From Isochrysis galbana (Eukaryota; Haptophyta; Isochrysidales; Isochrysidaceae): DNA of 64,000 nucleotides. Position 1 is the first letter of the stretch; every line of letters starts with the position of its first letter. The notes below the pieces were generated by a model that saw only the letters and a list, made by a program, of their open reading frames with translations, ran no database searches and was not told the origin of the DNA. The position numbers and the translations under genes were made by a program. Of the stretch, positions 1-8,733 are shown piece by piece. The stretch is taken from assembly GCA_018136815.1 (NCBI GenBank), contig CM030932.1, positions 1,336,793 through 1,400,792 of the forward strand, written 5' to 3'.

Positions 1-2
1 CA

Positions 3-305
3 TCTAGCATTACGCTCAAGCTTATCACCATGGCACGCAACGGAGGGCTAGTGGTGGCCTCTGCCATGTGTTTCGGCGAAGAGATCACCTTGCTCGAGGC
101 AGTTGGATATGCCGGGCTTCTCTTTTTCTTTGGCGCGTATACTGCCGTGAAGCAACAAGAAAGTGAAGCGGCCAAGCAAGCACAGGTCGAAGACCCTGAA
201 CTCGTGACCCTAAAGACAAATGGGGGGGCGACAACACCAAGGGTGGAAGAGCTTTTGGAAGTGCAGACGCACAAGCCATGTCTGCGCCGAGCGTTGACCA
301 CGTGA
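3..305 (+). CDS. C-terminal end of a DMT-superfamily (nucleotide-sugar/triose-phosphate type) transporter, partial
   Basis: The frame is open from base 3, so this is the last exon or the 3' end of a gene that begins outside the window. It encodes a Leu/Thr-rich helix followed by MARNGGLVVASAMCFGEEIT and then EAVGYAGLLFFFGAYTAVK. The pattern 'SxTLKLxxMARNxxLVxxSAxxFGExIT...GYxxxLxxFxxY' is typical of the last two membrane helices of TPT/SLC35-like transporters, which exchange phosphorylated sugars or nucleotide sugars across Golgi, ER or plastid membranes. A hydrophilic 45-residue tail follows (KQQESEAAKQ...). The ATG at 30 is internal. Substrate cannot be judged from this fragment. The family call is from motif recall. 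Confidence 0.6.
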   Translation, partial: SSITLKLITMARNGGLVVASAMCFGEEITLLEAVGYAGLLFFFGAYTAVKQQESEAAKQAQVEDPELVTLKTNGGATTPRVEELLEVQTHKPCLRRALTT

Positions 306-503
306 TTTCATTGTGAAGAAAAACATCGTTCACAATAGCAGGTTTTTCTGCCCTCGTGCTTTGTACTTTTGATGGATCCAGCGCAACTGCTTATGGTTGA
401 CATGCCTTCATGCTTGATACTTGAGCGACGGACCCGTGTGTGCAATGCGGTGTGTAGGTGCCTCTGGTGCGACGTGGGAGAGGGCTGACGTGGGCTATTG
501 ATA

Positions 504-1303
504 TTTTAAAATCTTAATAGTCTCACCGCACACGCGGCCGTGGACCCTCTGCTTTCTACTCACTACTCACGCAGCAAAACTTTCTACACCCCCACTCCCC
601 CGACCCTTTCCCCCCGCCATCAGGCGACTCCCCCCGTGCACTACTAGGGGGATTGGGGTGAAGGGCTCAGATATATATGGTCCGGTGGCCCGCGCCCCCC
701 TCCGGTGGTCCGTTCCCCCCTTCCTCCTGCGCCTACCGGGCTGGCGGCGTCCTTAGTCCTTAGTCCTATTAGTCCCGACTTCTCCCGTAAGCACAAGCGC
801 GAGACTTACGTACCATTTCTTCGGTGGGCGGAGCGAGAGCTCCGCCCACCCCCTTCTCCGCGCTCTCTCCCTCCTCCTGCGGCACGCGCGATGGCGCGCC
901 TACGGCAGGCCTCCAGCTGCCCTCTGGCGACCCTTGGAGGCTCCTGGAGGCCAGCTCAGGAAGCAGAGGAGGCTGGGGCTGGGCCCTGGCCCTGGCCTCC
1001 CCTACCTCTCCCACGCTGGTGCTTTTGGGCTCCAGGGGCCCCCACGCTGCACCTGTGTGCCTGTCGACCAGGGGGGGAGGGGGGGTTGGAGCGACGGGCT
1101 GACCACGCCGGTCCAGGGTGCGCGATCTAGGCGAGCTTGTAGGGAAGAGAGTGAGTCAGCAGGGAAGTGTGCTCCTGGCAAGCCATCCGGTATGTATGCC
1201 AGGAGCGTGGGTGGTTCCTCCCCCACGGCGGGGGAGGCGTGGAGAGAGGGGGGGGCTCGTGCGCTCGTGCCCCGCCATGCGTGAACCAAGTATAAACTTA
1301 GTT
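504..1303 (-). mobile_element. Retroposon copy A (family 1), sense strand minus
   Basis: The right end carries the family head, which on the minus strand reads GTCAACTAAGTTTATACTTG. The element is flanked by a 17-bp direct repeat with one mismatch, GACGTGGGCTATTGATA (487-503) and GACGTGTGCTATTGATA (1304-1320), a variable-length duplication typical of target-primed retroposition. The interior is very GC-rich. Its head-proximal half matches copy F (46786-47243) most closely, and its tail half differs from copies B and C. ORFs inside it are compositional artefacts. Confidence 0.7.
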
Positions 1304-1381
1304 GACGTGTGCTATTGATAGTTCGAGGTCACCATTCGGTGAGAGTCGTATGTGTATGTGGACGTGTGGACGTGCCTTTCA

Positions 1382-1481
1382 NNNNNNNNNNNNNNNNNNN
1401 NNNNNNNNNNNNNNNNNNNNNNNNNNNNNNNNNNNNNNNNNNNNNNNNNNNNNNNNNNNNNNNNNNNNNNNNNNNNNNNNN
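1382..1481. other. Assembly gap (100 N)
   Basis: Exactly 100 N. The true size is unknown. It is followed by a TAA-rich stretch. Confidence 0.99.
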
Positions 1482-1770
1482 TAATAATAAAGAAGCTAGA
1501 GTGTACGAATACCTTAGTTTGTGTTGCGGGTAGGGGGAGTCCGTTCCCGCGCTCGAGAGGGCCGGTTCCCCCCTCTCGCCCGCCGGGGTCCTCCGGTCCT
1601 CCGAATATCCGGTTCGGCCGAAGACCCACCTCGGCACCTCAGCGGTCCTCTTCCCCCTCCCCCCCTCCCTTTCCGGTATCCCGGTATCCCCAGGGGGTCA
1701 CGGCCCCGCGGCCGCGGGGGGGGGGGGGGGGGGGGGGGACGCTCGTGTTTCTCTGTGCAGCCCCTGAAGG
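1482..1770. other. GC-rich spacer with a 23-G homopolymer
   Basis: There is no convincing gene here. A run of 23 G at 1716-1738 directly follows a GCGGCCGC palindrome. Such runs are G-quadruplex-prone and unreliable in assemblies. Confidence 0.7.
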
Positions 1771-1905
1771 CTAAGTTTATACTTGGTTGCGATGGAGCGC
1801 GCCGGCGTGCCTCCCCTCCCTTTCTTCCGGGTCCCCCGCCGAAGGCGGCCCCCCTGCCCTCATGGACCAGTCGCTGGTAAAACGGCCGCGTCCGCCCTCA
1901 AAAGC
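1771..1905 (+). mobile_element. Retroposon family 2, copy H1 (5' part)
   Basis: It begins CTAAGTTTATACTTGGTTGC and continues GATGGAGCGCGCCGGCG, the same opening as copies at 2333 and 61104. Homology to the other copies fades after about 130 bp, near the sequence ACCAGTCGCTGG. No clear target-site duplication was identified. Confidence 0.55.
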
Positions 1906-3100
1906 CGAACAGGTGCGTGCGCCTTGCGAGGGGGAAGGTATAATCAGGTTCTTGATTTTGTGCCTTGGGTCGGGTATCACAAGGAGCGCAGCTGGCTTGA
2001 ATGAGGATAACGCGGCGCGGCGTTGAGCGTTGAGAGGTGCGGTCGTCATCCTTGCTGGGCTCACCCTTCTTCCTCTTCCTGTGATCCCCCGGACGCGGTC
2101 CGCTATGCGATCCAGCGCGCTCATTGCCTTCCGGGACTCACGCCATCGATCCATTGAACGCTGAGGATACAGGTGAACGTGGAGAAGCCTCCAAGCGGAT
2201 GGAAGAGGTACTTCTAGAACGTCTCACTCTTTGACGTCTTCTTCTTGCTCACCCGCAGTTCCTCAACGAGTTCGTCGTACGGTCGATTGATTCCTTTGTC
2301 GAGCACCGGCGCCCCTAGCTTCCCAACGCTTGCAACTGAGTTTATACTTGGTTGCGATGGAGCGCGCCGGCGTGACTGCCCTCTCCTCCGGCCCCCCCGC
2401 CGAGGGCGGCCCCCCTTGCCCCCACCCATGGACCAATCGCTCTTGTGGCGAAAGCACTCGGCCTCGCCGAGAGAATCGCCTGAGGCTGAGTTCGAGACAC
2501 ATCTCCCTCCCCGAGCAAACCCCTGGCGATAGCAACACCACGAGCGAAAGACAACCCACTAACGACGCGACACCCACGCCACAACAAAAGAGAAACGGGC
2601 CACCCAGAGGCACAAGAGAAAGACGGGAACAGACCACTAGGGGCCGGTGCACCCCGCCCAACCCAGCCCCCCCCGCAACCTAGGCCCCTAAGTAGAGCAC
2701 GAGGGGAGTTGCCGCAAGGCGGGAAGTGAGGGAGAGGAAGGGAAATGGGCGTGGCTGAAGTAGTTAACCCCACAGCCACGCGCGAGGCGAGAATATTAAA
2801 TGGTTTTTTTGAGCTTCCTAAATAGCTAGTAGGCGAGTAGCCCCGAATCTTCAGAAAGATTTTTTTTTTGAGCTTCCTAACGCTTGGCGCCCCCGTAGTC
2901 AGCCCAGTCCTTTGAGGAGATGTTCCAGAAGACGGAATTGGGCTCACCTGCAGCATGAAAGTGCCTTCCTCCTCTTCTCCTCCTCCAGCTCGAGCTCTCC
3001 TCCCTTCTCACCATGGGCCAGCACTTCGTCTTCCGGGCGCAACTACCGCGATCCAAGGCGTACGAGGAAATCTGGAACCCAGCGAGCCACAGCAGTTCTG
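1886..3100 (-). pseudogene. Fanzor/TnpB-like RuvC nuclease relic, locus 1
   Basis: Read on minus, the pieces come in the order expected of a Fanzor-type protein. An IAVVAPGRR segment (near 3050) would match the RuvC-I 'I-A-x-D-P-G' motif with Asp replaced by Ala. Next come SVFWNISSKDWADYGGAKRW (2945-2880), then ELRVSKKKTSKSETF (about 2270-2220), DRWRESRKAMSALDRIADRV (about 2155-2090) and RKRKKGEP followed by VILI (about 2080-2000). The SSKDWADY block and RKKGEP block recur at 34.9 and 36.46 kb. Stops, frameshifts and a retroposon (2333-2870, inserted inside the coding run) show it is dead. Fanzors are eukaryotic TnpB relatives encoding RNA-guided DNA nucleases. Assignment rests on motif order and spacing recalled from the family, not on a database search. 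Confidence 0.42.
2333..2870 (+). mobile_element. Retroposon family 2, copy H2 (apparently full length) with target-site duplication
   Basis: Flanked by AGCTTCCCAACGCTTG (2317-2332) and AGCTTCCTAACGCTTG (2871-2886), a 16-bp duplication with one mismatch. It starts CAACTGAGTTTATACTTGG. Its 3' part, ending GCGAGGCGAGAATATTAAA and then T-runs, is the portion found alone at 5157-5395 and 23630-24000, as expected of 5'-truncated retroposon copies. It splits the nuclease relic of locus 1. Confidence 0.7.
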
Positions 3101-3467
3101 CAGTTCTGCGCTCACATGCAGGAGGGCATGAGTGGGGGTCGAAACCGGCGCCCACCGTGTCACAGAGTTGATGGGAGGGTCTTGGACATCGGAGAAGGAA
3201 AAGAAGACGAAGAAGATGAAGATTTAAGGATGCCTAATCTGTGAACGCGGAGCAAGAAGACGAGCAAGAAGATGAAGATTTAAGGTTAAGGTTGCCTAAT
3301 CTGTGAACGTGGAGCGCGTTCTGAAAGTTCAAAGAGATGTGTCCACCGTGGATAAATAAAGGTTGGCATTCGGGTGAGAGTATATGAATATTGTTGTCAA
3401 CGACTATGGACATTCGATGGCTCATTTGAGTGATGCCCCATATTTGACGGAACGCGACCTAAGGCCT
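3101..3467. other. Intergenic, imperfect tandem duplication
   Basis: No gene recognised. Two imperfect copies of AAGAAGATGAAGATTTAAGG, each followed by TTGCCTAATCTGTGAACG or a variant, lie at about 3205-3310. Confidence 0.5.
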
Positions 3468-3632
3468 AAGGAACTAGTCACACCATTCCCTAGTCCATGC
3501 TGTTATATCCTAGCCAACCCCACTGACACAACTTTTCAGCCCCGGATTCCCGCCATGCCTGACGAGCCAGGTGTCCGACAAATGTCGAGGGGAGGGGGCA
3601 CATCGACTATGGAATGGTGTGACTAGTTCCTT
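3468..3632. repeat. 165-bp inverted-repeat unit (MITE-like) enclosing a retroposon tail
   Basis: The arms at 3468-3499 and 3601-3632 are 32 bp, inverted, with two mismatches, beginning AAGGAACTAGTCACACCATT. The interior (about 3500-3600) is the 3'-end segment of retroposon family 1 (ATCCTAGCCAACCCCACT ... GCCATGCCTGACGAGCCAGG). No direct target-site duplication is evident. Confidence 0.7.
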
Positions 3633-4039
3633 GGTCAACAAAACGATTTGACTTGGGAACAGAGTTAGAGCTAACAACACTCCAAATTTTTGCAGTCACG
3701 ATCCGAGTTTTTGCAGCATTCTCACCTGCGGACACCCTCCAAAATCCAACTTGACCGGGGCTGATCGCAGTGAGAGTATGGTCCGGAGGTGGTGAAATCA
3801 CCACATTGCGCTAGAAAACTGGCATTCAAAGTAGTAGGTTTCTTTTGCCATTTTGCCATCCTCTGCATCATCACATATGCTCGAAAGAGGCCAGCGTCTC
3901 TTGATGCTGCCATAATCTCAGCGCTGGTACGAAACGATGTGGCCCCCCCTGCGTTGCCAAATCAGATTGTACACTGCTGTCGTTGCGTGCATGAGCACCA
4001 CCAAGGCATATCCATGCCGTCTACATCCTGGCTTGTTGG
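3633..4039. other. Intergenic, no feature recognised
   Basis: This lies downstream of the TIC21-like gene on minus. A 63-codon minus ORF (3722-3913) has no recognisable motif. Nothing else can be supported. Confidence 0.5.
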
Positions 4040-4807
4040 TTATGCTTGCTTATCCTCCGCTGTGGCACGTGCGGAAACCTTCAGCCTCATCGCGCCCAGC
4101 AAGCCCGTGTAACATGCAGCGAGAGTGTTGGTATTGGCTTGTACGATCAGCACATCCAGTGCTTGTATGGTGGTGGCAGCAGCCCTTGAGTCTAGCACGA
4201 CTGCAGAGCCTTGTGTTAGCGCCTTGGCTGCTAGCGTCCCAACAATGGCCTCAGCGCCCAAGATGGCAAGCCCAATCCCCACAAGGTTGATGGCGGTTCC
4301 TACGAAGAGAGCCTGACGAGCAGATGAGACGGCCGATTCGCGCGTCCATTTCTCGGGCTTGCGTCGCATACGACGGGCTAAACGGGTGTAGCCCCACGAC
4401 CAGAACGTTGAGGTGAATGAAGCACCGCATGCACCCAAGGCGAGAGCGCGTCCGAGGAGAACGGGAGGTCCAACCGCCGGCATAGTGACCGAATTGGCAA
4501 AAAGGAGAAGGACGGCCGAGACGACCGAGAGGGAACCCTGCACCCACCAATTGAGCCATCCCCACGCCCAGAGGCGCGAGGCGAGGGTCTCGAGTGGCGG
4601 CGTCAGCGCCCCCGCCTCTGAGGCGAGAGGCGGGCGGGCGCGGGGGGTTGCGGGCATGCATGCCCGTGTAACAATGGGTGTACACGCCGACCGTGCCTTC
4701 GCACGCACCTCGAGCGGCGGCAGCAGCACCAACCCGGCAGCGCCACCGACTGCTGCCGCAAGCATCAGCGCGAGGCGTGCCATCCGACGAGGAGAGAGAG
4801 GTCTCAT
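4040..4807 (-). CDS. TIC21: TIC21/PIC1-like (DUF3611) plastid inner-envelope protein
   Basis: 255 aa in one exon. The family (Tic21/PIC1/CIA5 in plants, DUF3611 in cyanobacteria) is a four-helix inner-envelope protein implicated in plastid protein import or iron transport. Diagnostic segments are WGWLNWWVQGSLSVVSAVLL (helix 1, about residues 81-100), FTSTFWSWGYTRLARRMRR (about 133-151), GTAINLVGIGLAILGAEAIV (about 171-190) and ALDVLIVQANTNTLAACYTG (about 215-235). The first about 36 residues contain a hydrophobic stretch (ARLALMLAAAVGGAAGLVLL), unlike a primary-plastid transit peptide but like the signal peptide of a bipartite secondary-plastid leader. The start at 4807 is the only upstream ATG in frame. 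It stands alone between repeats. Family call strong; import versus metal role unresolved. Confidence 0.85.
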   Translation of the reverse strand: MRPLSPRRMARLALMLAAAVGGAAGLVLLPPLEVRAKARSACTPIVTRACMPATPRARPPLASEAGALTPPLETLASRLWAWGWLNWWVQGSLSVVSAVLLLFANSVTMPAVGPPVLLGRALALGACGASFTSTFWSWGYTRLARRMRRKPEKWTRESAVSSARQALFVGTAINLVGIGLAILGAEAIVGTLAAKALTQGSAVVLDSRAAATTIQALDVLIVQANTNTLAACYTGLLGAMRLKVSARATAEDKQA

Positions 4808-5156
4808 AAACGCTGAATTCTTAGTAGGAGGGGTAATATTCTAGTAGTAGTATTACATAGACATAGAGTAGAGGATGTCAGAGTTTTCCTGTTTGTGCTG
4901 GTTTAACCTTAGTTCTGTCGGAACGTAGCCTCATCGGCAACGGAGCCCCTACCCCACGACGAGGGTGTGCGCGGTTGGTGCTTGGCTTGTCCAATGTATG
5001 TGGCTAGGCACGCTGGCCAACAAGATGCTCTAAAGACCAAGATCAAAGATGCTCTCTCTTCCCGCTCGCCCTGGCCCGACCGGATGACCGGATGGCAGAT
5101 TCAAAATGCCTCAACCTCAAGCAAGACTGGGGCGATCAAACACACAACTAAGGTTA
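4808..5156. repeat. Promoter-side spacer containing dispersed repeat R3 (4881-5060)
   Basis: The stretch from about 4881 (GAGTTTTCCTGTTTGTGCTG) to about 5060 (AACGGAGCCCCTACCCCACG, GTGTGCGCGGTTGG, TGTATGTGGCTAGG) matches 11432-11605 in the same orientation with indels. A small inverted AT repeat (TATTCTAGTAGTAGTATTAC) sits just upstream of the TIC21 start. Confidence 0.6.
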
Positions 5157-5395
5157 ACAAACCTCTTGATATTCTCGCCTCGCGCGTGGCACTAGGTTTC
5201 GCTTCTGTAGCCATGCCCTTTCCCTTCCCTTTCCCTCACCACCCGCCTTGCGGCAACTCCCCTTGTGCTCTACGTCTCTACGTAGGGGCTCAGGTTGTAG
5301 GGTGGGGCTGGCTGGGTTGGGCGGGGTGCACCTGCCCCCAGTGAGTGTTCTCGCCTTTCTCCTGCGCCGCTGGGTGGCTGTTTCTTTCCAATGAT
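5157..5395 (-). mobile_element. 5'-truncated copy of retroposon family 2
   Basis: On plus it reads ATATTCTCGCCTCGCGCGTG, ..., CCGCCTTGCGGCAACTCCCC, ..., GGGCGGGGTGCACC, ..., CTGGGTGGCTGTTTCTTT, matching the reverse complement of the 3' part of copy H2. The conserved end is the 3' end, so this is a truncated antisense-oriented copy. Confidence 0.6.
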
Positions 5396-6557
5396 TTTCG
5401 CATATCGTGTCTCCGCCGATTTCCGATTTGTCTTATGGCTTATGGCTCATGGCATGTGGCAGAGAGGGAGAGAACGAGGGCTCGAGGGTCCAAAACACAA
5501 TTCGGACTCATCGGTCATCGGCTCGGACTACGAAATAAAAGCCGACAGCGAGGGGGGGGAACTGCGGGGGGAGGGGGGGGGACTGCGGAGGGGGGAACTG
5601 CGGAGGGGAAATCTGCGGAGGGGGGAATCTGAATATCGCGAGTGGCCCAGCTCCGCTATCGCCAATTCTTACCTTAAACGCGTGGACAATTACCGTAACG
5701 GTAAAAATAAAAATCAAATCCTCGAATTTCGAAACGAAAATCGGCGAACCAGGACCAGGATTTGAACCCAGGGAGCAGGGAGAATCCGAATCCGCACGCT
5801 TCGCGCGACCACGACGAACATAGATAGAAGATGGTATACCACGAAGAATATGTGTCTTGTGCCATCACTTCAAGGCGTGCGGGCAGGTGCGTTGAGGAGT
5901 GACGTGATAGTACTTGGCTGGTTAGTGGGAGTAGTGGTACTACTAACGCTAACGCTCCGATGTTTTATTATTATTATTATATCTTATATCTTATATCATC
6001 GCTCATCGCCGCCACGCAGGTAGAGGTAGCTGACGATCGTTGATTTGTGATCTGCGCCAGCCGCCAGCGGAGCGAATGGACACTCGACAATCGCCGCCGC
6101 GCGAACGCCTCCATGGTGTATGAGGCCGCGGGGCGCTCCAGCGGCCGGAGAAGCGGAGAAGCGGCTACGCGACGACACTCGACACTCGATGCTCGATGCG
6201 CCTCGCGGGCTCCTTGCCGCTGCCGCCGCGGCTATCACGGACGGAGATCCGAGAAGAGCTAGCGCGCGGTGGCCCAAACAAAAGTTCTCGATGGCTCGAC
6301 GGGAAAATCATCGTACTATTAAAAACAAAAGTTCTAGATGGAGACCTAGGAAACAAGTACTACTACTCTAGTAGTAGTACGTACGTAGTGCTACTATCTC
6401 GCGAAACCCACGAACGGGGTTCTTGGGGAGGTGAGTGTAGAAGAGCTTGAAAACAGGCAAAAGAAGAAAACCTAGGAGTACTTTAGATAAAGGAGCTGTC
6501 GAGTCGGGGAGGCAGCGAGTCCTGCTCTGCCCGGGTGGCACGGGCTGCAGCCGCCGG
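5396..6557. other. Spacer and likely 5' region of the PPP1R11 gene
   Basis: Contains short GGGGGGAACTGCGG-like tandem units (about 5555-5630), a (TTA)n microsatellite with TATCTTATATC repeats (5966-6000) and a small palindrome GTACTACTACTCTAGTAGTA (6357 onward). No gene recognised. Several short ORFs here have no coding signature. Confidence 0.5.
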
Positions 6558-6914
6558 ATGGCGTCCGCAAGTGCACCCGAGCCCTCCGGCTCCGTGAGTA
6601 CCACCACAACGGAGATTTTGAGTGCGGCTGTGAGAAGTGCTCCTACCGGCGATGCACCGACGCGATTGACGCTTAAGCTTCGGAAGGGAAGGCGACGAGT
6701 CCGTTTTGCCGAGGAAGTGGTGGACAACGAGGAACTCAATCGAAAAAAATCCAAGTGTTGCTGTCAGTATCATCGCCCGAGAGCATTCGACGAAAGCTCA
6801 GATGAGGAGGAAGACGCGTTCGGGATACTTCGGCAGCATCCGTTCCTGTCAGCTGGCGAACCATCTGGTGATGCCCAGTGTCAGCGGCCTGATGAAGCAG
6901 ATGCTTGTTCCTGA
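6558..6914 (+). CDS. PPP1R11: Protein phosphatase 1 inhibitor-3 (PPP1R11/YPI1 type)
   Basis: 118 aa. The core LTLKLRKGRRRVRFAEEVVD followed by NEELNRKKSKCCCQYHRPRA and FDESSDEEE is the signature of Inhibitor-3: a short Thr/Ser-rich head, the PP1-docking RVxF motif (RVRF, residues 47-50), the VDNE box, the Cys triplet (67-69) and the 'Y-x-x-P-R-A-F-x-E-S-S' box followed by acidic residues. It binds and restrains the PP1 catalytic subunit in the nucleus and cytoplasm; animal members are also E3-like. The start was chosen at 6558 because MASASAPEPSGS resembles the N-terminus and length (about 110-130 aa) of known members. An upstream in-frame ATG at 6447 would add 37 residues. Intact, intronless. 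Confidence 0.93.
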   Translation: MASASAPEPSGSVSTTTTEILSAAVRSAPTGDAPTRLTLKLRKGRRRVRFAEEVVDNEELNRKKSKCCCQYHRPRAFDESSDEEEDAFGILRQHPFLSAGEPSGDAQCQRPDEADACS

Positions 6915-7736
6915 TTGAGGACGAATGCCAAATGGCTCGAACGTTCATTTTTGCCGCAAGCATACGTTTGCGGAGCTAAGGACCCACAATCGCTTCTCTT
7001 TTCTCTTGCTAGACGATCCAACTACTCTTGCGACGGTCTCTTCCCATACTTGGTTGTGGTTGTGTATGCTACTGGGTCCTCCAAGATCCGGGATCAAGAT
7101 CCTCATGCTTGCTGGCTATGCATGTCAATGCATGTCATTCGTTGCATGTCGCATGTGATTGCTCATGCCTTTTCTCGGCAAGTCTGCTTTTGCGCTCATT
7201 GTCCAATATGAACTGCGCTCATTGTCCAATATGAACTATCCACTGCCACTAGCAACAAGCAACTATAGCCTGAAAGGTCTTGGCAGTCTGCGATGAATTG
7301 TAGTGTAGTGCGTGTTGTGTGTTGCAGAGAGTTAAGCGAGGGTCGAGGGTTACCTAGGAAGCCAAGACAATTCCGTCAAGCGGCGCACTGCGAGTTAGCA
7401 CTGTGTTCTGCTGCTTCTGCTCCTTTGGGCCTTAAACTCAAAACGACCGTCGGTCGGAGACCATAATTGTCGGCCGGAAACCATAAAATGGGGTTTGTGT
7501 TTGTTTTTATAAAGAGTTTTTCAATAGCTACTTTGAAACATGAATGGCTAGCATAGATTCAAAAAAAGAAAGAAGAGAAAGTGTGCACAAAATGTGTAGA
7601 CATGCTACTCCTACACACACACGCACACCGTCCCCGCACAATATACATCCACATCCCGGATGGGACGTCAGGCTTTTATCAGGTTCAAATAGAAGGTCGT
7701 CAGGTCTATTATTGGACCTGATAACCTGCTATCAGG
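6915..7736. other. Intergenic, with a 23-bp tandem duplication
   Basis: TGCGCTCATTGTCCAATATG plus AAC is present twice head to tail at 7191-7236. A cluster of TCAGG/CCTGA motifs (about 7660-7736) precedes the hAT element. No gene recognised. Confidence 0.5.
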
Positions 7737-8633
7737 TAGGGTGTGGAATAGGTTTGGTTTGAGGCTATCTAGTTAGAAACTATTCGTGAAATTTGCTAAC
7801 TTGTTAGATACTATTAGCTCTGAAGCACTAACTTGTTAGATACTATTAGCTCCTCTGAGCTCCTTAATATCTAGATATATAATATAACTAGATAGTAGGT
7901 GCTCTCCGAAGTTTTATTTTAGCACCCCCTACTATGAATATCGCCCCCCCTCCCGCATCATTGTTGTCCCCCCCCCCCCACTTGCTCCTCCGCACATGGC
8001 GGTGAAACTGTTCGCCGCGGTGCGCGCCAGTGCTGTGGGGATGCCGTTGGCCCCAACGTCCGACAAAGACGACCCGTCGGACGCAACCGGAGAAGCAGAT
8101 GTGGATGATCTTCAGATCTACTTGGGCCGATGCCCAAGGTATCAAACATGGACATAGACATCCTCGATTGGTGGAAAGCGCGCGATCACGACAAGACGAA
8201 GCAAGATGCCGCGACTGGCAGGCCCTAGGGGCTTTCGACGTTGGCGAAGATGGCTCGTCAATACCTAGGGCGCCCGGCTTCTTCTGCGGGGGTGGAGCGC
8301 GCATTCTCCAAAGTTGGGAAGCTGCATGATGATTTGAAGTTTGCTCAGATGGATGAAACATTAGAGCATGCTTTGCTAGTTGCAGCCAACTGTCAGTGAG
8401 TGCGTATGTGTGGCGCTTGCGTTGTCGTATTTGTCCTTTCGTATGCACAGCCCCGAACCCAGCACTCGCGCACCTGGCTAGGGCACTATCTACCCTGTTA
8501 ATACTATTGGCAATATTTACTATCTTGTTAGATACTATTAGCTCTGAAGCACTAACTTGTTAGATACTATTAGCTCATTTTGCTCCCTCTATGCCTATTA
8601 TCTAGATATCTAGGTATCTTGTTCCACACCTTA
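7737..8633 (+). mobile_element. hAT transposon remnant with exact 8-bp target-site duplication
   Basis: The termini are TAGGGTGTGGAATAG and, reverse-complemented, TAAGGTGTGGAACAAG, imperfect inverted repeats of hAT type. They are flanked on both sides by the identical octamer CTATCAGG (7729-7736 and 8634-8641), the duplication length diagnostic of hAT insertion. Inside, direct (not inverted) 52-bp subterminal repeats at about 7797-7851 and 8523-8575 contain two copies each of ACTAACTTGTTAGATACTAT. The element retains only the transposase C-terminal end. Confidence 0.85.
8050..8398 (+). pseudogene. hAT transposase C-terminal dimerisation domain, degraded
   Basis: Conceptual translation gives DDLQIYLGRCPR, then after one frameshift DIDILDWWKARDHDK, then an in-frame TAG (near 8225), then LSTLAKMARQYLGRPASSAG and VERAFSKVGKLHDDL. 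The order 'D-E-L-x-x-Y-L ... LxWW ... LxxLAxxYLxxPASSAxxERxFSxxG' is the hAT C-terminal dimerisation domain (Dimer_Tnp_hAT). A frameshift and a stop make it non-functional. Confidence 0.85.
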
Positions 8634-8733
8634 CTATCAGGTCGAAGGTATTAGAAGTTAAATTCCAATTTTATATTCATAAGTGAAAGAAGGAACGTGG
8701 TGCGTGGCCGTGCGGCCGTGCGGCCGTGCGGCG

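Noticed and set aside
5735-5830. tRNA-like sequence on minus with a B-box match GGTTCAAATCC
   Set aside because: The T-arm needs two wobble pairs, and no anticodon stem or acceptor stem could be folded, so a tRNA gene is not supported. It may be a tRNA-derived fragment.
7888-8448. 186-codon minus ORF
   Set aside because: It is antisense to the hAT dimerisation domain, which has a clear family match on plus.
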